64,000 nucleotides of DNA from Aggregatilineales bacterium (GCA_030834905.1 JAUQWZ010000014.1:52551-116550); one strand, 5' to 3'; positions 9,186 to 19,404 are shown, counted from the first letter of the stretch. The notes: generated from the letters alone by a model not told the origin. Program-made: numbers and translations.

Positions 9186-9301
9186 GCCTTACCCTGAACC
9201 TGTTGAGTCGATCTCTTTTAGCATAATGTCGAAAAGGGAAAGTCGAAAGATAAAGTTTGCTGAATGGTGCCTAACTTCAGGTGGTCGGAGAGTCATTGGT
9301 T

Positions 9302-10180
9302 TTACTTCACCTCGCGGCGTTTCGGCACCGGCGGCGTGCGCGGCTCAAGCCGGTCGAGCAGCGAACGGTAGAAATAATTACGCTCACGCAGGCGCAAAAA
9401 GCGGCTGACGCAGTCGCTCGCCTGAATTCGCACCCGGTCGCCCGGATTCAGTTCGCCCAGCGTCGCGCCGTCCACCGCCACCACCGTCTCGGTGCGCGTG
9501 TCCTCAGACACCACCACTTCGACCATCACCCCCTGCGGCAGCACAATCGGACGGTCAAGGCTCAGGTGCGGTGCCACCGGAACGATCAGGATGTTGCGCA
9601 CTTCCGGCGGCAGAATCGGCCCGCCGCTTGCCAGCGCGTAAGCCGTCGAGCCGGTCGCCGTGGCGATGATCAGCGCGTCGGCGGTATAGGTGGTTGTCCA
9701 GTCGCCGTCTACATAAGTATGCACGCGGATGATGCCCATGACGCTGCCCCGGCTGATCACCACGTCGTTCAGCGCGTCGGCGGCGAACAACTCGCTGCCG
9801 TTCCGCAGCCCCGTTGCCCGAATCATCATCCGCTGCTCGATCCAGTAGTTGCCCGCCAGCACCGCCGCCAGCGTTTCATCCCATTCGTTCAAATCCTGCA
9901 CTTCGGTCAGAAACCCGAGATGCCCCATGTTGACGCCCAGTACCGGCACGCCATCGGGCGCGCACACCCGACCAGCGCGCAGCATCGCCCCGTCGCCGCC
10001 AATGGCGATCACCAGATCGGTTCCGGTAATCTGCCCGCGCACATCGTCTTCATCCCATACCGTATATGCCCACACGTCCAGATCATGCGCCCGCAGTGTT
10101 GCCGCAATGTGCTCGGCGACCGGGGCAGTATGAGGACGTACAGGATGCGCCAGCACGCCTACCCGCTTTATGCTCAACAA
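9302..10180 (-). CDS. nadK: NAD kinase
   Basis: The 292-residue protein phosphorylates NAD to NADP using ATP or polyphosphate. It has GGDG at 61-64 after IAI, LGVNMGHLGFLTE at 81-93, NDVVISRG at 138-145 and the glycine-rich TGSTAYALASGGP at 176-188, all NadK hallmarks. The start is TTG at 10180, supported by GAGGAG eight bases upstream. It heads the leftward nadK / zinc-finger / recN run, and its start region faces the pst operon across a 345-base gap. Confidence 0.96.
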   Translation of the reverse strand: MLSIKRVGVLAHPVRPHTAPVAEHIAATLRAHDLDVWAYTVWDEDDVRGQITGTDLVIAIGGDGAMLRAGRVCAPDGVPVLGVNMGHLGFLTEVQDLNEWDETLAAVLAGNYWIEQRMMIRATGLRNGSELFAADALNDVVISRGSVMGIIRVHTYVDGDWTTTYTADALIIATATGSTAYALASGGPILPPEVRNILIVPVAPHLSLDRPIVLPQGVMVEVVVSEDTRTETVVAVDGATLGELNPGDRVRIQASDCVSRFLRLRERNYFYRSLLDRLEPRTPPVPKRREVK

Positions 10181-10401
10181 CGGTCAGTCTCCTCGCTGTG
10201 GCGATCTTTCAAGCGTCGGCACAAGTGTAGCGTCGGGATGCAGGCGCTGCCAATGACCGATATTATAGCACATATGTGCGACTCCAATAACCAGCTTTCT
10301 GCCGTTGAAACCACCAATTGCTGGTTTATCTGACGCGATTCCCACAAGCTGATCGTCCCGCCGCCCCCATTGTTAACAACCTGCTTTTATATGAAATCAT
10401 C

Positions 10402-10465
10402 GTTAAAGGCGCTGGCTGAAATTCTTAACAGGACTTGTCTGCTGTGTTAAAGACCAGCCGTTAAT
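10402..10465 (+). promoter_or_regulatory. Regularly spaced TTAA boxes upstream of pstS (candidate Pho boxes)
   Basis: GTTAAAGGC (10402), CTTAACAGG (10424) and GTTAAAGAC (10446) are spaced exactly 22 bases apart, two turns of the helix. GTTAAT follows at 10460 and GTTAAC precedes at 10372. PhoB/PhoP regulators bind direct repeats in an 11-base phase, and the Gram-positive PhoP box is TTAACA-like, so these are candidate sites for phosphate-starvation control of pstSCAB. The rest of the 10181-10525 gap holds no gene. Confidence 0.5.
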
Positions 10466-10525
10466 ATGAGTTCTGAGCCAGCAAAAATGCTGACCTTCAC
10501 TGTCTAATTCTGGAGAAGAACAAAC

Positions 10526-11527
10526 ATGCGTAAACTGATCACTTTCGTTGCCCTGCTTTCACTCGCACTGCCGTTCACCATCATGGCGCAGGAAGCTACC
10601 CCGGAAGCTGTCGAGGTCGAGCCAATCGAACTCCCGGCAGTTGATCCTCTGAGCCTGACTGGCGATCTGGTGATCGCTGGCAGCTCGACGGTATACCCGC
10701 TGACGGAAGCGGTTGCCGAGGCATTTGGCGACGAGGGTTTTGCGGGCGAGCCTACCATTGACAGCATCGGCTCCGGCGCGGGCATTGAGCGCTTCTGCAA
10801 TGGCGAGCTTGATATCGCCAACGCCAGCCGCGCGATTAAAGCAGACGAGATCGAACTGTGCGCCGAAAACGGTCTGACCCCCATCGAGTTCCGCGTGGGA
10901 ACCGACGCGCTGACTGTCGTCGTCAGCAGCGAAAATGACTTTGTTGAATCGCTGACGCTGGAACAGCTTGGCGCGATTTTCTCCGGCGCGGCGCTCACCT
11001 GGGATCAGGTTGACGCCAGCTATCCCGCCGAGCCGATCCAGGTCTTCAGCCCCGGCACCGACAGCGGCACCTTTGACTTCTTCGTCGAAGCGGCGGTTGA
11101 GCCGCTGTTTGAAGACGCCGAAGACTCCGGCGCAGCGGCTGTGGAAGCCATCCTGAACATCCCCGGCATCCAGTTGAGCGAAGATGACAACGTGCTGGTG
11201 CAGGGTGTCGAAGGCAGCCCTTACGCGATTGGTTACTTCGGTTTCGCTTACTACGTTGAGAACCAGGAACGCCTGAACGCGGTCGCCATTGACGACGTGG
11301 AGCCGAACGAAGAAACCGCCGAGAACGGCGACTACGCGCTGTCTCGCCCGCTGTTCATCTACAGCGATGCGAACATCCTGGCGGAAAAGCCGCAGGTGGC
11401 AGGCTTCATCAACTACTACCTCACCTACGTCAACGACCTTATCCTCGAAGTTGGCTACTTCCCCGCCAGCGTTGAAGCGCTGAACGCGGCGAAGCAGAGC
11501 TATCTGGATGCCGTCGCAGGTGCGTAA
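10526..11527 (+). CDS. pstS: Phosphate ABC transporter, phosphate-binding protein PstS
   Basis: PstS captures inorganic phosphate outside the membrane and delivers it to PstCA. The 333-residue protein has a Sec signal peptide (residues 1-21, cleavage after IMA), an acidic linker, then GDLVIAGSSTVYPLTEAV, the first phosphate-binding loop; FCNGELDIANASRAIK and SPGTDSGTFDFFVEA provide the other ligand loops. No lipobox cysteine is present, so it is either released or held by other contacts. GGAG stands about eleven bases before the ATG. It heads the pst operon; a stable hairpin separates it from pstC. Confidence 0.95.
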   Translation: MRKLITFVALLSLALPFTIMAQEATPEAVEVEPIELPAVDPLSLTGDLVIAGSSTVYPLTEAVAEAFGDEGFAGEPTIDSIGSGAGIERFCNGELDIANASRAIKADEIELCAENGLTPIEFRVGTDALTVVVSSENDFVESLTLEQLGAIFSGAALTWDQVDASYPAEPIQVFSPGTDSGTFDFFVEAAVEPLFEDAEDSGAAAVEAILNIPGIQLSEDDNVLVQGVEGSPYAIGYFGFAYYVENQERLNAVAIDDVEPNEETAENGDYALSRPLFIYSDANILAEKPQVAGFINYYLTYVNDLILEVGYFPASVEALNAAKQSYLDAVAGA

Positions 11528-11543
11528 TTCGCAAATGGTTTTC

Positions 11544-11576
11544 GCTGGGAAGCGGCTGATACGGCTGCTTCCCAGC
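11544..11576 (+). other. Intercistronic hairpin between pstS and pstC
   Basis: GCTGGGAAGC and GCTTCCCAGC form a ten-pair stem with an inner GC-rich loop and no T run after it. Such structures behind binding-protein genes often protect the upstream mRNA and lower expression of the permease genes; that role is inference. Confidence 0.6.
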
Positions 11577-11617
11577 ATCCATTTCACACCCTCAACCTTA
11601 CTTACGAGAGGCATTCA

Positions 11618-12625
11618 GTGAGTAACAGGAACTTGTCGATAACCACACCGCTGGACATCGGACGCGATCCGCGCCTCCTGAATGCTCGGCTGAAGCGCCA
11701 GGACAGCACCGAACCTATCCTCACCAAACAGGCGCGCCCAGGCGAAATGCTCATCCGGGCGTTTTTGCTTTTCTGCGGTCTGCTGTCGGTATTCACCACC
11801 ATCGGTATCGTCGTCGTACTTGGCAGCGAGTCGCTGCTGTTCTTCAACAGCGGCGTTGCCACGCTGACCGAATTTTTCACTGCCACGCGCTGGCAGCCGC
11901 AGGCGGGCGAGTTTGGCATCATGCCGCTGTTGAGCGCCACCATCACCACCAGCATCGTCGCCATGTTCGTCGCCCTGCCGCTGGGGTTGGGCGCTGCCAT
12001 TTACCTGGGCGAATACGCGCGACCGAACGTTCGCGCCACGCTCAAGCCAATTCTGGAAATTCTCGCCGGTATTCCTACCGTCGTTTACGGTTATTTCGCC
12101 CTCACCTTCATGACGCCGCTGCTGCGCGGCATGTTCGGGCAGGATACGGTTCAGATTTACAATAACGCGGCGGCAGGGCTGGTGATGGGCGTGATGATCC
12201 TGCCAACCATCGCCTCGATGAGCGAGGACGCGCTTAGCGCCGTCCCGCGCTCCCTGCGCGAAGCCTCGTATGGGCTGGGCGCGACCCGCTTCGAGACGAT
12301 TACCAAAGTGGTGCTTCCTGCCGCCCTTTCCGGCATCATCGCCGCCTTCCTGCTCGGCGTCTCGCGCGCGGTTGGCGAGACGATGATCGTCGCGCTGGCG
12401 GCGGGCGCGGGTCCCTGTGTGCTCGGCGATACCTGCTTCAACCCGTTTGCGGCAGGCGAGACGATGACCGGACACATCGCCCGTATCAGCGGCGGCGACC
12501 TGAGCTATAACTCAGTGGACTATAACAGCCTGTTCTCCATTGGCTTAACCCTGTTCGTCTTTACGCTGCTGCTCAACCTGATCAGCCGCAGCGTCAGCAA
12601 GCGCTTCCGTGAGGTGTACCAGTGA
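11618..12625 (+). CDS. pstC: Phosphate ABC transporter permease PstC
   Basis: The 335-residue membrane protein has six predicted helices and the permease EAA loop, here [38 protein letters not shown] and [17 protein letters not shown] are typical of PstC/PstA. The start is GTG at 11618 with GAGAGG ahead of it. Its last four bases (GTGA) overlap the GTG of pstA, so the two are translationally coupled. It forms the channel with PstA. Confidence 0.95.
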   Translation: MSNRNLSITTPLDIGRDPRLLNARLKRQDSTEPILTKQARPGEMLIRAFLLFCGLLSVFTTIGIVVVLGSESLLFFNSGVATLTEFFTATRWQPQAGEFGIMPLLSATITTSIVAMFVALPLGLGAAIYLGEYARPNVRATLKPILEILAGIPTVVYGYFALTFMTPLLRGMFGQDTVQIYNNAAAGLVMGVMILPTIASMSEDALSAVPRSLREASYGLGATRFETITKVVLPAALSGIIAAFLLGVSRAVGETMIVALAAGAGPCVLGDTCFNPFAAGETMTGHIARISGGDLSYNSVDYNSLFSIGLTLFVFTLLLNLISRSVSKRFREVYQ

Positions 12626-13950
12626 ACGGACTCATGGACGACGCCGCGTTTAGCCGCGCGCTGAAATCACGCCACCGGCGCGGGAACATCTGGCAGCGTT
12701 TCTTTCGCCTATCTACCATTGTCGCCCTTCTGGCGCTGATCGCGCTGTTCCTGAACATCGCCAACTCGGCGTTTGGCTATGCCCTGCAGGACTATGACAT
12801 TGCCCCGACTGAACTGGTGGAAGGCGGCGATATCGCGTCGCTGGATAACGCCCGGTTGGTCGCCATGCTGGCGGAACACCAGCCGCGACGGCTGGCGGTA
12901 TACGTGCGCGACACCCTCAGCATGGTCGATGCCAGCGTCTTTACGACGCTGCCCCTCAGCCGCGTCCTTGAGGGGCGCAGCTATCCCGAAGCCCTCGCCA
13001 GCGCCACCATCCCTGAAGTGACGGCTGACGATCTGCAAACCATCCTGCGAGACAACCTGACTCACGATCAGCTCGTCTCGATCATCGAGGAGCAGGTGAT
13101 CGGCATTAACGTCCTGCGCACGTGGTCGCTGACCGACTCGCTGACCAACCGGGCGCAGATCGAAGCGATTGCCGCCGAAAACCCGCGCGCCAATCTCATC
13201 TTTCGCTCGTGGCTCGATCTGAACTTTTTGTCCTCGCCGATGTCGGGCAATGCCGCCGTCGCTGGCATCCGAACCGCGATTCTCGGTTCGGTCTGGGTGA
13301 TCGTGATTACCGTCGCCTTCGCCTTCCCCATCGGCGTTGGCGCGGCGATTTACCTCGAAGAATACGCCACCGATACGCCGCTGAACAACCTGATCGAAAC
13401 CAACATTCGCAATCTGGCGGGCGTGCCGTCGATCATCTACGGTTTGCTCGGACTGGCGATATTCGTCCGGGCGCTCGAAACTATCACCGCCGGACGCACA
13501 GTGCTGTCAGCCGGCTTGACGATGGGACTGCTCATTCTGCCGGTGATCATCATCAATTCGCAGGAAGCTATCCGCGCCGTTCCATCGTCCATCCGCGAAG
13601 CCAGCTTTGGCTTGGGCGCGACCCGCTGGCAGACGATCTGGAATCAGGTGCTGCCCGCCGCCATGCCGGGAATCCTCACTGGCACGATTCTGGCGCTGTC
13701 GCGCGCTATCGGCGAAACCGCGCCGCTGATCGTCATCGGCGCGTCTACCTTCATCCTGTCCGATCCCAGCAGCCCACTGTCCAGGTTCACCGCCCTGCCA
13801 ATTCAGATTTACCAGTGGACAGCGCGCCCGCAGCCGGAATTCCGCGCTGCCGCCGCCGGAGCCATCATCGTGCTGCTCATACTGCTGCTGACCATGAACG
13901 CCAGCGCCATTTTCCTGCGCCAGCGCTATAGAAGGAAGCTAACTGCATGA
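12622..13950 (+). CDS. pstA: Phosphate ABC transporter permease PstA with long periplasmic insertion
   Basis: The C-terminal 250 residues are a standard PstA permease ([36 protein letters not shown] loop [16 protein letters not shown]). The protein is 442 residues, some 150 longer than usual. The excess lies between the first helix (about 31-52) and the second (about 220), an acidic, helix-rich stretch that should face outward. The GTG start overlaps the pstC stop, and its stop overlaps the pstB start (ATGA). The extra domain may contact PstS or the cell wall; that is a guess. Confidence 0.93.
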   Translation: MNGLMDDAAFSRALKSRHRRGNIWQRFFRLSTIVALLALIALFLNIANSAFGYALQDYDIAPTELVEGGDIASLDNARLVAMLAEHQPRRLAVYVRDTLSMVDASVFTTLPLSRVLEGRSYPEALASATIPEVTADDLQTILRDNLTHDQLVSIIEEQVIGINVLRTWSLTDSLTNRAQIEAIAAENPRANLIFRSWLDLNFLSSPMSGNAAVAGIRTAILGSVWVIVITVAFAFPIGVGAAIYLEEYATDTPLNNLIETNIRNLAGVPSIIYGLLGLAIFVRALETITAGRTVLSAGLTMGLLILPVIIINSQEAIRAVPSSIREASFGLGATRWQTIWNQVLPAAMPGILTGTILALSRAIGETAPLIVIGASTFILSDPSSPLSRFTALPIQIYQWTARPQPEFRAAAAGAIIVLLILLLTMNASAIFLRQRYRRKLTA

Positions 13951-14753
13951 CAACCAACCGAGCCTACGCCGTCGAACTCAAGGACGTCAACATTTACTAC
14001 GGTGAAAAGCTTGCCGTCAAAGACGTTAATCTGTCAATTGCGCACCAGAAGATCACCGCCTTCATCGGACCGTCGGGCTGCGGCAAAAGCACCGTTCTGC
14101 GCTCGATCAACCGCATGAACGACCTGATCCCCGGCGCGAAGGTGGAAGGGGATGTCGTCTACCGCAGCCAGAGCCTGTACGGGCGCGATATCGACGCGGT
14201 TGAAGTGCGCCGCCGCATCGGCATGGTCTTTCAGAAGCCAAACCCGTTCCCCAAGAGCATCTATGACAACGTCGCCTACGGACCCCGCCTGCTCGGCATC
14301 CGTGACCGCAAAGTGCTGAACGAAATTGTCGAGCGCAGCCTGAAGCATTCGTTTCTGTGGGACGAAGTGAAGGGCGATCTGAAGAAGTCCGGTCTGGCGC
14401 TTTCAGGCGGTCAGCAGCAGCGCTTGTGTATCGCCCGCACCATCGCCGTCGAGCCGGACGTGATCCTGATGGACGAGCCGTGTTCCGCCCTCGATCCTAT
14501 CGCCACCCAGGCGATTGAGGATCTGATGAAGGAACTGGTCAAACAGTACACCATTGTCATCGTCACGCACAACATGCAGCAGGCGCAGCGCGTCTCCGAT
14601 TACACCGCCTTCTACAGCATCCGCAAAGAGGTGGAAACCGAGGGCAAGGAGAAGCGCTGGGGCGTGCTGGTCGAATATGCCCCAACCGAGACGCTGTTCA
14701 ACCAGCCGTCTCACGAGGAAACCGAACGCTACATCCGCGGCGAGTTCGGGTAG
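13947..14753 (+). CDS. pstB: Phosphate ABC transporter ATP-binding protein PstB
   Basis: The 268-residue ATPase drives phosphate import. Walker A is GPSGCGKST at 41-49, the signature LSGGQ at 152-156 and Walker B VILMDE at 172-177. [32 protein letters not shown] is PstB-specific text in the Q-loop region. It ends the operon; no phoU or phoBR follows, and the next 385 bases hold only repeats. Confidence 0.96.
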   Translation: MTTNRAYAVELKDVNIYYGEKLAVKDVNLSIAHQKITAFIGPSGCGKSTVLRSINRMNDLIPGAKVEGDVVYRSQSLYGRDIDAVEVRRRIGMVFQKPNPFPKSIYDNVAYGPRLLGIRDRKVLNEIVERSLKHSFLWDEVKGDLKKSGLALSGGQQQRLCIARTIAVEPDVILMDEPCSALDPIATQAIEDLMKELVKQYTIVIVTHNMQQAQRVSDYTAFYSIRKEVETEGKEKRWGVLVEYAPTETLFNQPSHEETERYIRGEFG

Positions 14754-14868
14754 GAATTTTCAACGCAAAGGCGCAGGGGACTGCTATCAGGTTATGAAAC
14801 GTAGCAGCCAAGTGTGCGTCCGCGCCGCCAGATGATAATGTAGTTTCACAGAATAATACGGATTTTCC

Positions 14869-14979
14869 GTAGGGACACGTGCATACTACGAATGCTGCAT
14901 ACTGCGTATGCTGCATACTGCGTATGCTTTGTCGTGTCCGTTTTTTGTGGGGGCGGACACGACAATGTCGTGTCCCTAC
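14869..14979. repeat. Nested palindromic repeat element with 16-base tandem units
   Basis: The 111-base element is bounded by GTAGGGACACG (14869-14879) and its inverse CGTGTCCCTAC (14969-14979). Inside are three consecutive near-palindromic units ending in GTATGC (14881-14895, 14896-14911, 14912-14927), the last two identical TGCATACTGCGTATGC, and two further copies of the GTGTCC arm. It lies in the 385-base gene-free gap between pstB and the aap operon. The ends belong to the REP family seen elsewhere in the window. Confidence 0.8.
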
Positions 14980-15077
14980 ATGTCCCGTATTTAATCATTA
15001 AACTGCATTGACCTACGGCGACAAAACAAAACGACTCTGCAAGCGCAAATTTCCTGATGCTGGCGCAGATGGACGGA

Positions 15078-15131
15078 TATTCAACCCGTCTTTCTTTCCT
15101 GTTTCGCGTCTTTGCGTGAAGTTCTTCTCTG
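15078..15131. repeat. Degenerate copy of the TTTGCGT dispersed tract
   Basis: TTTCGCGTCTTTGCGTGAAG and flanking pyrimidine-rich bases resemble the tract at 5271-5338 and 34645-34715, in opposite context at the 3' end of the aap operon. The match is loose. Confidence 0.35.
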
Positions 15132-15139
15132 CGAATTCC

Positions 15140-15922
15140 CTATAAAATCTGCGACAGGAACAGCTTGGTGCGCGGATGCTCCGGGTTCTCGAAGAAGTGT
15201 TCCGGCGTGCCCTGCTCGACAATTCGCCCCATGTCGAAGAACAGCACCCGGTCGGCGACTTCACGCGCGAAGCCCATTTCGTGGGTGACGACCAGCATCG
15301 TCATGCCGCTTTGCGCCAGTTCCTTCATCACGTCCAGCACTTCCTTGATCATCTCCGGATCAAGCGCCGAGGTTGGCTCGTCAAACAGCATGATCTTCGG
15401 CTCCATCGCCAGCGCGCGGGCAATCGCCACCCGCGGCTGCTGCCCGCCCGAAAGCTGACCGGGATACTTATCCGCCTGTTCGGGGATACCGACCCGATCC
15501 AGCAGCTCGCGCGCCTTTTCTTCCGCCTTGTCCTTCGACCAGTGGCGCACGTTCATTGGCGCGAGGGTAATGTTTTGCAGCACTGTCAGATGTGGAAACA
15601 GGTTGAACTGCTGGAATACCATGCCGATTTCGCGGCGGATAGCGGCGATATTGCGCACGTCATGGCTCAGTTCGATGTCATCGACGATAATCTGCCCTTC
15701 CTGATGCACTTCCAGCCGGTTGATGCAGCGGATGAAGGTCGATTTGCCCGACCCCGAAGGACCGATGACCACGACCACTTCCTGCGGCATCACATCCACG
15801 CTCACATCGCGCAGCACGTGAAACTCGCCAAACCATTTGTTGACGCTGCGGCAGATGATGATCGGTTCGCGGGTCATAATCCCGTCCGTCGTCTGGGAAG
15901 TTGGAGTGTATGCTTGCGCCAT
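15140..15922 (-). CDS. aapP: Polar amino-acid ABC transporter ATP-binding protein (AapP/GlnQ type)
   Basis: This 260-residue ATPase energises the amino-acid importer encoded upstream. It has Walker [10 protein letters not shown], the Q-loop [19 protein letters not shown], and Walker [16 protein letters not shown], all typical of the PAAT family. The signature reads [15 protein letters not shown], with Pro where Gln is usual. The ATG at 15922 is preferred over a TTG six bases earlier; a second ATG at 15877 is also possible. It is the last gene of the leftward operon, 46 bases after an alpha/beta hydrolase. Confidence 0.93.
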   Translation of the reverse strand: MAQAYTPTSQTTDGIMTREPIIICRSVNKWFGEFHVLRDVSVDVMPQEVVVVIGPSGSGKSTFIRCINRLEVHQEGQIIVDDIELSHDVRNIAAIRREIGMVFQQFNLFPHLTVLQNITLAPMNVRHWSKDKAEEKARELLDRVGIPEQADKYPGQLSGGQQPRVAIARALAMEPKIMLFDEPTSALDPEMIKEVLDVMKELAQSGMTMLVVTHEMGFAREVADRVLFFDMGRIVEQGTPEHFFENPEHPRTKLFLSQIL

Positions 15923-15968
15923 AATCAACGTCGCTCTTTCATTGCTCGTTCACTGGTTTATCAGAAAT

Positions 15969-16940
15969 CTATGCCGCCGGTTGGTTCAGCGGCTGACCGC
16001 TGCGTACCGCGCTGACGACTTCCAGAATAGCATTCGTCACGCTGCGCGCGAACGTTTCATTAGAGACTAAATTCTCGTGCGTTGCGCCCTCAACCGTAAT
16101 ATGTTTGCTGTTGGTGGAGAGCGCGGGCATCTCGTTTTGCAGGCGTGTCAGCACATCGGCGTACATCGCCTGCTCGGTGACGCTCAGCACGATCAGCGGC
16201 TTGCTGCCATAGCCCTGCCCCGCGTTAATCTGTGGTCGTGTCAGATCGTCCCACACGGCAAGCGTGTCCGAACTCACCCCCAGCGACGCTGGCAGCATAC
16301 AAAATGCCATGATTTCGCCGTACTGCCGGGCAGGCAAGCCTTCAGCCAGCGTTTTCGCTTCTTTGTTCAGCAGCCGCAGCAGCCCAAAACGCCCCAGGTT
16401 CATCATCAGCTTTTGCCCGCCCGCGACGCGGCGTCCACCTTTTGAAACGGGTATATGTGTCCACTGATCGGGATGGGACGCATCCACCAGCACCAGCCCG
16501 GCAGTTTCGTCGGGGTATAAATCCGCGAACGCGCGCATCGTCAGCCCGCCGTAGGAATGACCCACCACCACATACGGTCCGGTGATCCCGGCATTCTCAA
16601 GTGCCGCGTGCAGTTCGCGGGCGCTGGTCTGCGCGTCGCGCGGATGGGAAGCTGGCTCGCTCCAGCCAAGCCCGGCGCGGTCATAGGACACAACCTGTGT
16701 CACTTTCTCGATTTCAGGCTGCACCCATGCCCAGTTTGACGAGAAAGACACCATCCCCGCGTCCAGAATTACCGTCGGTCGGGCAGTACTTTCACCAGAC
16801 TGGAGCAAATGTATCTGAAAGCCGCCCGCATCGACCAGCCTGCCCGGCGGCGCATAGCGCTGGCGGTCACGCCGTGTCGCATACACCTGGTATGCAGCGC
16901 CGCCGACCAGAAGCGCGGCAATGATAATGAGGAATATCAT
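15969..16940 (-). CDS. Membrane-anchored alpha/beta hydrolase inside the aap operon
   Basis: Residues 1-20 are one hydrophobic anchor. The rest is an alpha/beta hydrolase with the nucleophile elbow GHSYGG (S129), an oxyanion stretch LDAGMVSFSSNW, YDRAGLGWSEP, the acid probably in LVDASHPDQW or a later loop, and H in EGATHENLVS near the end. The 323-residue protein should act outside or at the membrane. It starts nine bases after the permease gene and precedes the ATPase gene, so it is part of the transport operon. It might release amino acids from an ester or amide before uptake; substrate unknown. Confidence 0.85.
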   Translation of the reverse strand: MIFLIIIAALLVGGAAYQVYATRRDRQRYAPPGRLVDAGGFQIHLLQSGESTARPTVILDAGMVSFSSNWAWVQPEIEKVTQVVSYDRAGLGWSEPASHPRDAQTSARELHAALENAGITGPYVVVGHSYGGLTMRAFADLYPDETAGLVLVDASHPDQWTHIPVSKGGRRVAGGQKLMMNLGRFGLLRLLNKEAKTLAEGLPARQYGEIMAFCMLPASLGVSSDTLAVWDDLTRPQINAGQGYGSKPLIVLSVTEQAMYADVLTRLQNEMPALSTNSKHITVEGATHENLVSNETFARSVTNAILEVVSAVRSGQPLNQPAA

Positions 16941-16949
16941 CAGATTGCC

Positions 16950-19400
16950 TTAGAGTCGTCTAGCCGCGCCGGAACCGCTGGCTTCGATGCGGCGGCTGAT
17001 ATATGCCATCACATAGCTGAAGACGAAATAGATCACCGAGATGAACACGTACACCTCGGTCTGCAAGCCGACATATTCCGACTGCGCAATCACGCCTTTG
17101 GAGATACCGGTCAGGTCGGTCAAACCCACCAGCGCCACCAGTGAGGTATCTTTGAACAGCGAAATAAACTGCCCGACCAGCGCCGGAATGACCGCCCGCA
17201 GCGCCTGCGGCAGCGTGATCAGCATTGTCACCTGCACGCTGCTTAGACCAAGCGCCCGCGCCGCTTCTTCCTGCCCCGGCGGAATCGACTGCAAGCCGCC
17301 GCGCACGTTCTCGGCTAAATACGCCGCGCTGAACATGGTGAAGCCCACCATCGCGCGGATGGCGTTGTCCACTGTCGACAGGGAAGGATTGATCAGCGGG
17401 ACGAGCAGCATCCCCAGAAACAGCACCGTAATCAACGGCACGCCGCGCACCAGCTCGATATACACCGTAGACGCCCAGCGCACAACCGGCAGCGTGCTCC
17501 GCCGCCCCAGCGCCAGCAGCACGCCAATTGGAAATGACGCCAGAATGGTCACCACCGTCAGCGCCATCGTCAGCAGCAGCCCGCCCCAGCGCCGAGTATC
17601 CACCAGCGGCAGCAGGTTTTCCGCCGTCGCTTCGGGCACTGCTTCCGCGCTCACGGCAGCGCCGATCAGCAGCGGCGGCGCGATGAACGCTACCAGCCAC
17701 AGCACGCCGGAAATACCAGCGGCGAGGGCAGCGTTGCGTTCGGTGTATTTGTCGCGCCGGGCGACACCCTGCCGCGCCGCCAGCAGCCCGATAATCAGCC
17801 AGATGACAACGCCCATCAGATCGCTGAAATAGTTATTCGGCAGCGGCTGTCCCGACAGCGCATCCGTCACGCCGCCGAAAAACCGTTCCAGCGTCAGCCC
17901 TTCGGCGGCTGCCGTCTGTGTCAGCCCAAGCACCACCACCAATGCCAGCAGCGGTCGTCCCCAGACGCGGTTGAGATTCACACCGGCGTAGAACATCCAG
18001 CCCACCCAGATAAAGCGGGCGATCAGGTTACCGAGGCTTGCCGCGTCAAAGCGCTGCACGCCGTAAATCAGCACAAACATCCAGATCAGCGCCACCAGCC
18101 ACAGCCACGTCACGGCGCCGCGAACGGTCTCGCGGTTGACGTTTGCCCGGCGCGAGCGCGGCACGACATGGCTCAGGCTCCAGCCGCCCAGATAGCCAAC
18201 GACCGCGACTGCCGTCATCGGCACCAGCGCCCGCCCCATCAGTTCAAACACGGGTCCCAGGCTCAGGCGCAGGTAATCGCCAAAGGTGCGCTCGCCCTGA
18301 TACTGATTATCAGTCAGCGTCAGCATCGGCACGTTGCCGTCGTCGCTGCGCGGACGGCGATCCGTCACCGTGAAATCGTCGGTCACACGGGCGTATTCGT
18401 TGCCGCCGGTCAGGTTGCGTTCGATCAGCGGGTAAATGCCCGTCGCCTGAAGCAGCGCCACGCCTTCGCTTTCGCTGGCGATAGTCTTGCGCAGCACGTA
18501 CCAGCCGTCGGCGGGAAGCTGCAACACCAGCGGGCGCGCCCCCGGCTCCACCAGCCCATCGGCGACCGGCTCAAGAGTCGCGCCGTCAAGTATCTGCACT
18601 TCGACCGGCAGCGTGTTGAGGGTGTACGTCTCGCTCACCGGCGGCGGCACGCTCAATCTGTCGAGGTCGTCAGTCAGGTTGGCGCGCTGGTTTTCGGTCA
18701 GCAGGTCGCTTTCAAGCCGCCGCCGCAGCGAGGTGATGGTTTCGGCAGTCGTGGCGCGGTTATTGGCGGCATTGACCAGCCCGGCGGCAGCGCGGTCGGT
18801 AAATCCGGCAACCGCCGCCAGCAGGTCATCGTTTTCACCTGCCTCGGAAAAACCTATGGTCACCGTTTCGCCCGCGCGTCCGATAAACGCCACATCGGTC
18901 TGCGGCGTCGCCGTCACTGTCCCCGAAGCGACATCGACATTGCCCGCGACCAGGAACGATGGCACCGGCGGAACAGCCGCATTTACCAGCGGCGGCACGC
19001 TCAGCAGCAGCGCCACCATCACGGCGAGCACGACCACCAGCCCAAAACGGACGCGCAGATAAGCATAAATGCTGAAGCCAATGGCAAACGCCGACAGCAG
19101 CGCCGCTGCGTTCACCCGCCACACGGCTTCAACCGGATAGGTTCCCGCCATAAACAGCCGCATATTGCGGGTGACGACGAACCAGTTCGCCGCGCCTATC
19201 GCCCAGCCGATCACGCCGACGATGGTCGCGATCAGGATCAGCCCCGCGCCCAGCGTCAGGACGGTATCGGATACCGACCGGAACAGGTTTTCGCGTATCC
19301 ATGCCAGCGGACCCACCGCCAGCGCTGGCGGCGGCTTGACCGGCGGCTCGTCGTAGACGACAGTCGGCTGGGCAGCGCGAGGATCGGATAATGTAGTCAT
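16950..19400 (-). CDS. aapM: Amino-acid ABC transporter permease (AapM-like) with large extra domain
   Basis: The C-terminal 220 residues are a PAAT permease: VELVRGVPLITVLFLGMLL and the EAA loop QEEAARALGLSSVQVTMLITLP. The whole protein is 816 residues, about twice a normal AapM. The extra part includes a soluble segment (about 140-380) that should lie outside, with GTVTATPQTDVAFIGRAGETV and a charged coiled region, and additional helices. GAGGTAAGCCG precedes the ATG. It follows aapQ by four bases. The enlarged periplasmic part may replace or assist the binding protein. Confidence 0.88.
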   Translation of the reverse strand: MTTLSDPRAAQPTVVYDEPPVKPPPALAVGPLAWIRENLFRSVSDTVLTLGAGLILIATIVGVIGWAIGAANWFVVTRNMRLFMAGTYPVEAVWRVNAAALLSAFAIGFSIYAYLRVRFGLVVVLAVMVALLLSVPPLVNAAVPPVPSFLVAGNVDVASGTVTATPQTDVAFIGRAGETVTIGFSEAGENDDLLAAVAGFTDRAAAGLVNAANNRATTAETITSLRRRLESDLLTENQRANLTDDLDRLSVPPPVSETYTLNTLPVEVQILDGATLEPVADGLVEPGARPLVLQLPADGWYVLRKTIASESEGVALLQATGIYPLIERNLTGGNEYARVTDDFTVTDRRPRSDDGNVPMLTLTDNQYQGERTFGDYLRLSLGPVFELMGRALVPMTAVAVVGYLGGWSLSHVVPRSRRANVNRETVRGAVTWLWLVALIWMFVLIYGVQRFDAASLGNLIARFIWVGWMFYAGVNLNRVWGRPLLALVVVLGLTQTAAAEGLTLERFFGGVTDALSGQPLPNNYFSDLMGVVIWLIIGLLAARQGVARRDKYTERNAALAAGISGVLWLVAFIAPPLLIGAAVSAEAVPEATAENLLPLVDTRRWGGLLLTMALTVVTILASFPIGVLLALGRRSTLPVVRWASTVYIELVRGVPLITVLFLGMLLVPLINPSLSTVDNAIRAMVGFTMFSAAYLAENVRGGLQSIPPGQEEAARALGLSSVQVTMLITLPQALRAVIPALVGQFISLFKDTSLVALVGLTDLTGISKGVIAQSEYVGLQTEVYVFISVIYFVFSYVMAYISRRIEASGSGAARRL

Positions 19401-19404
19401 CGGC

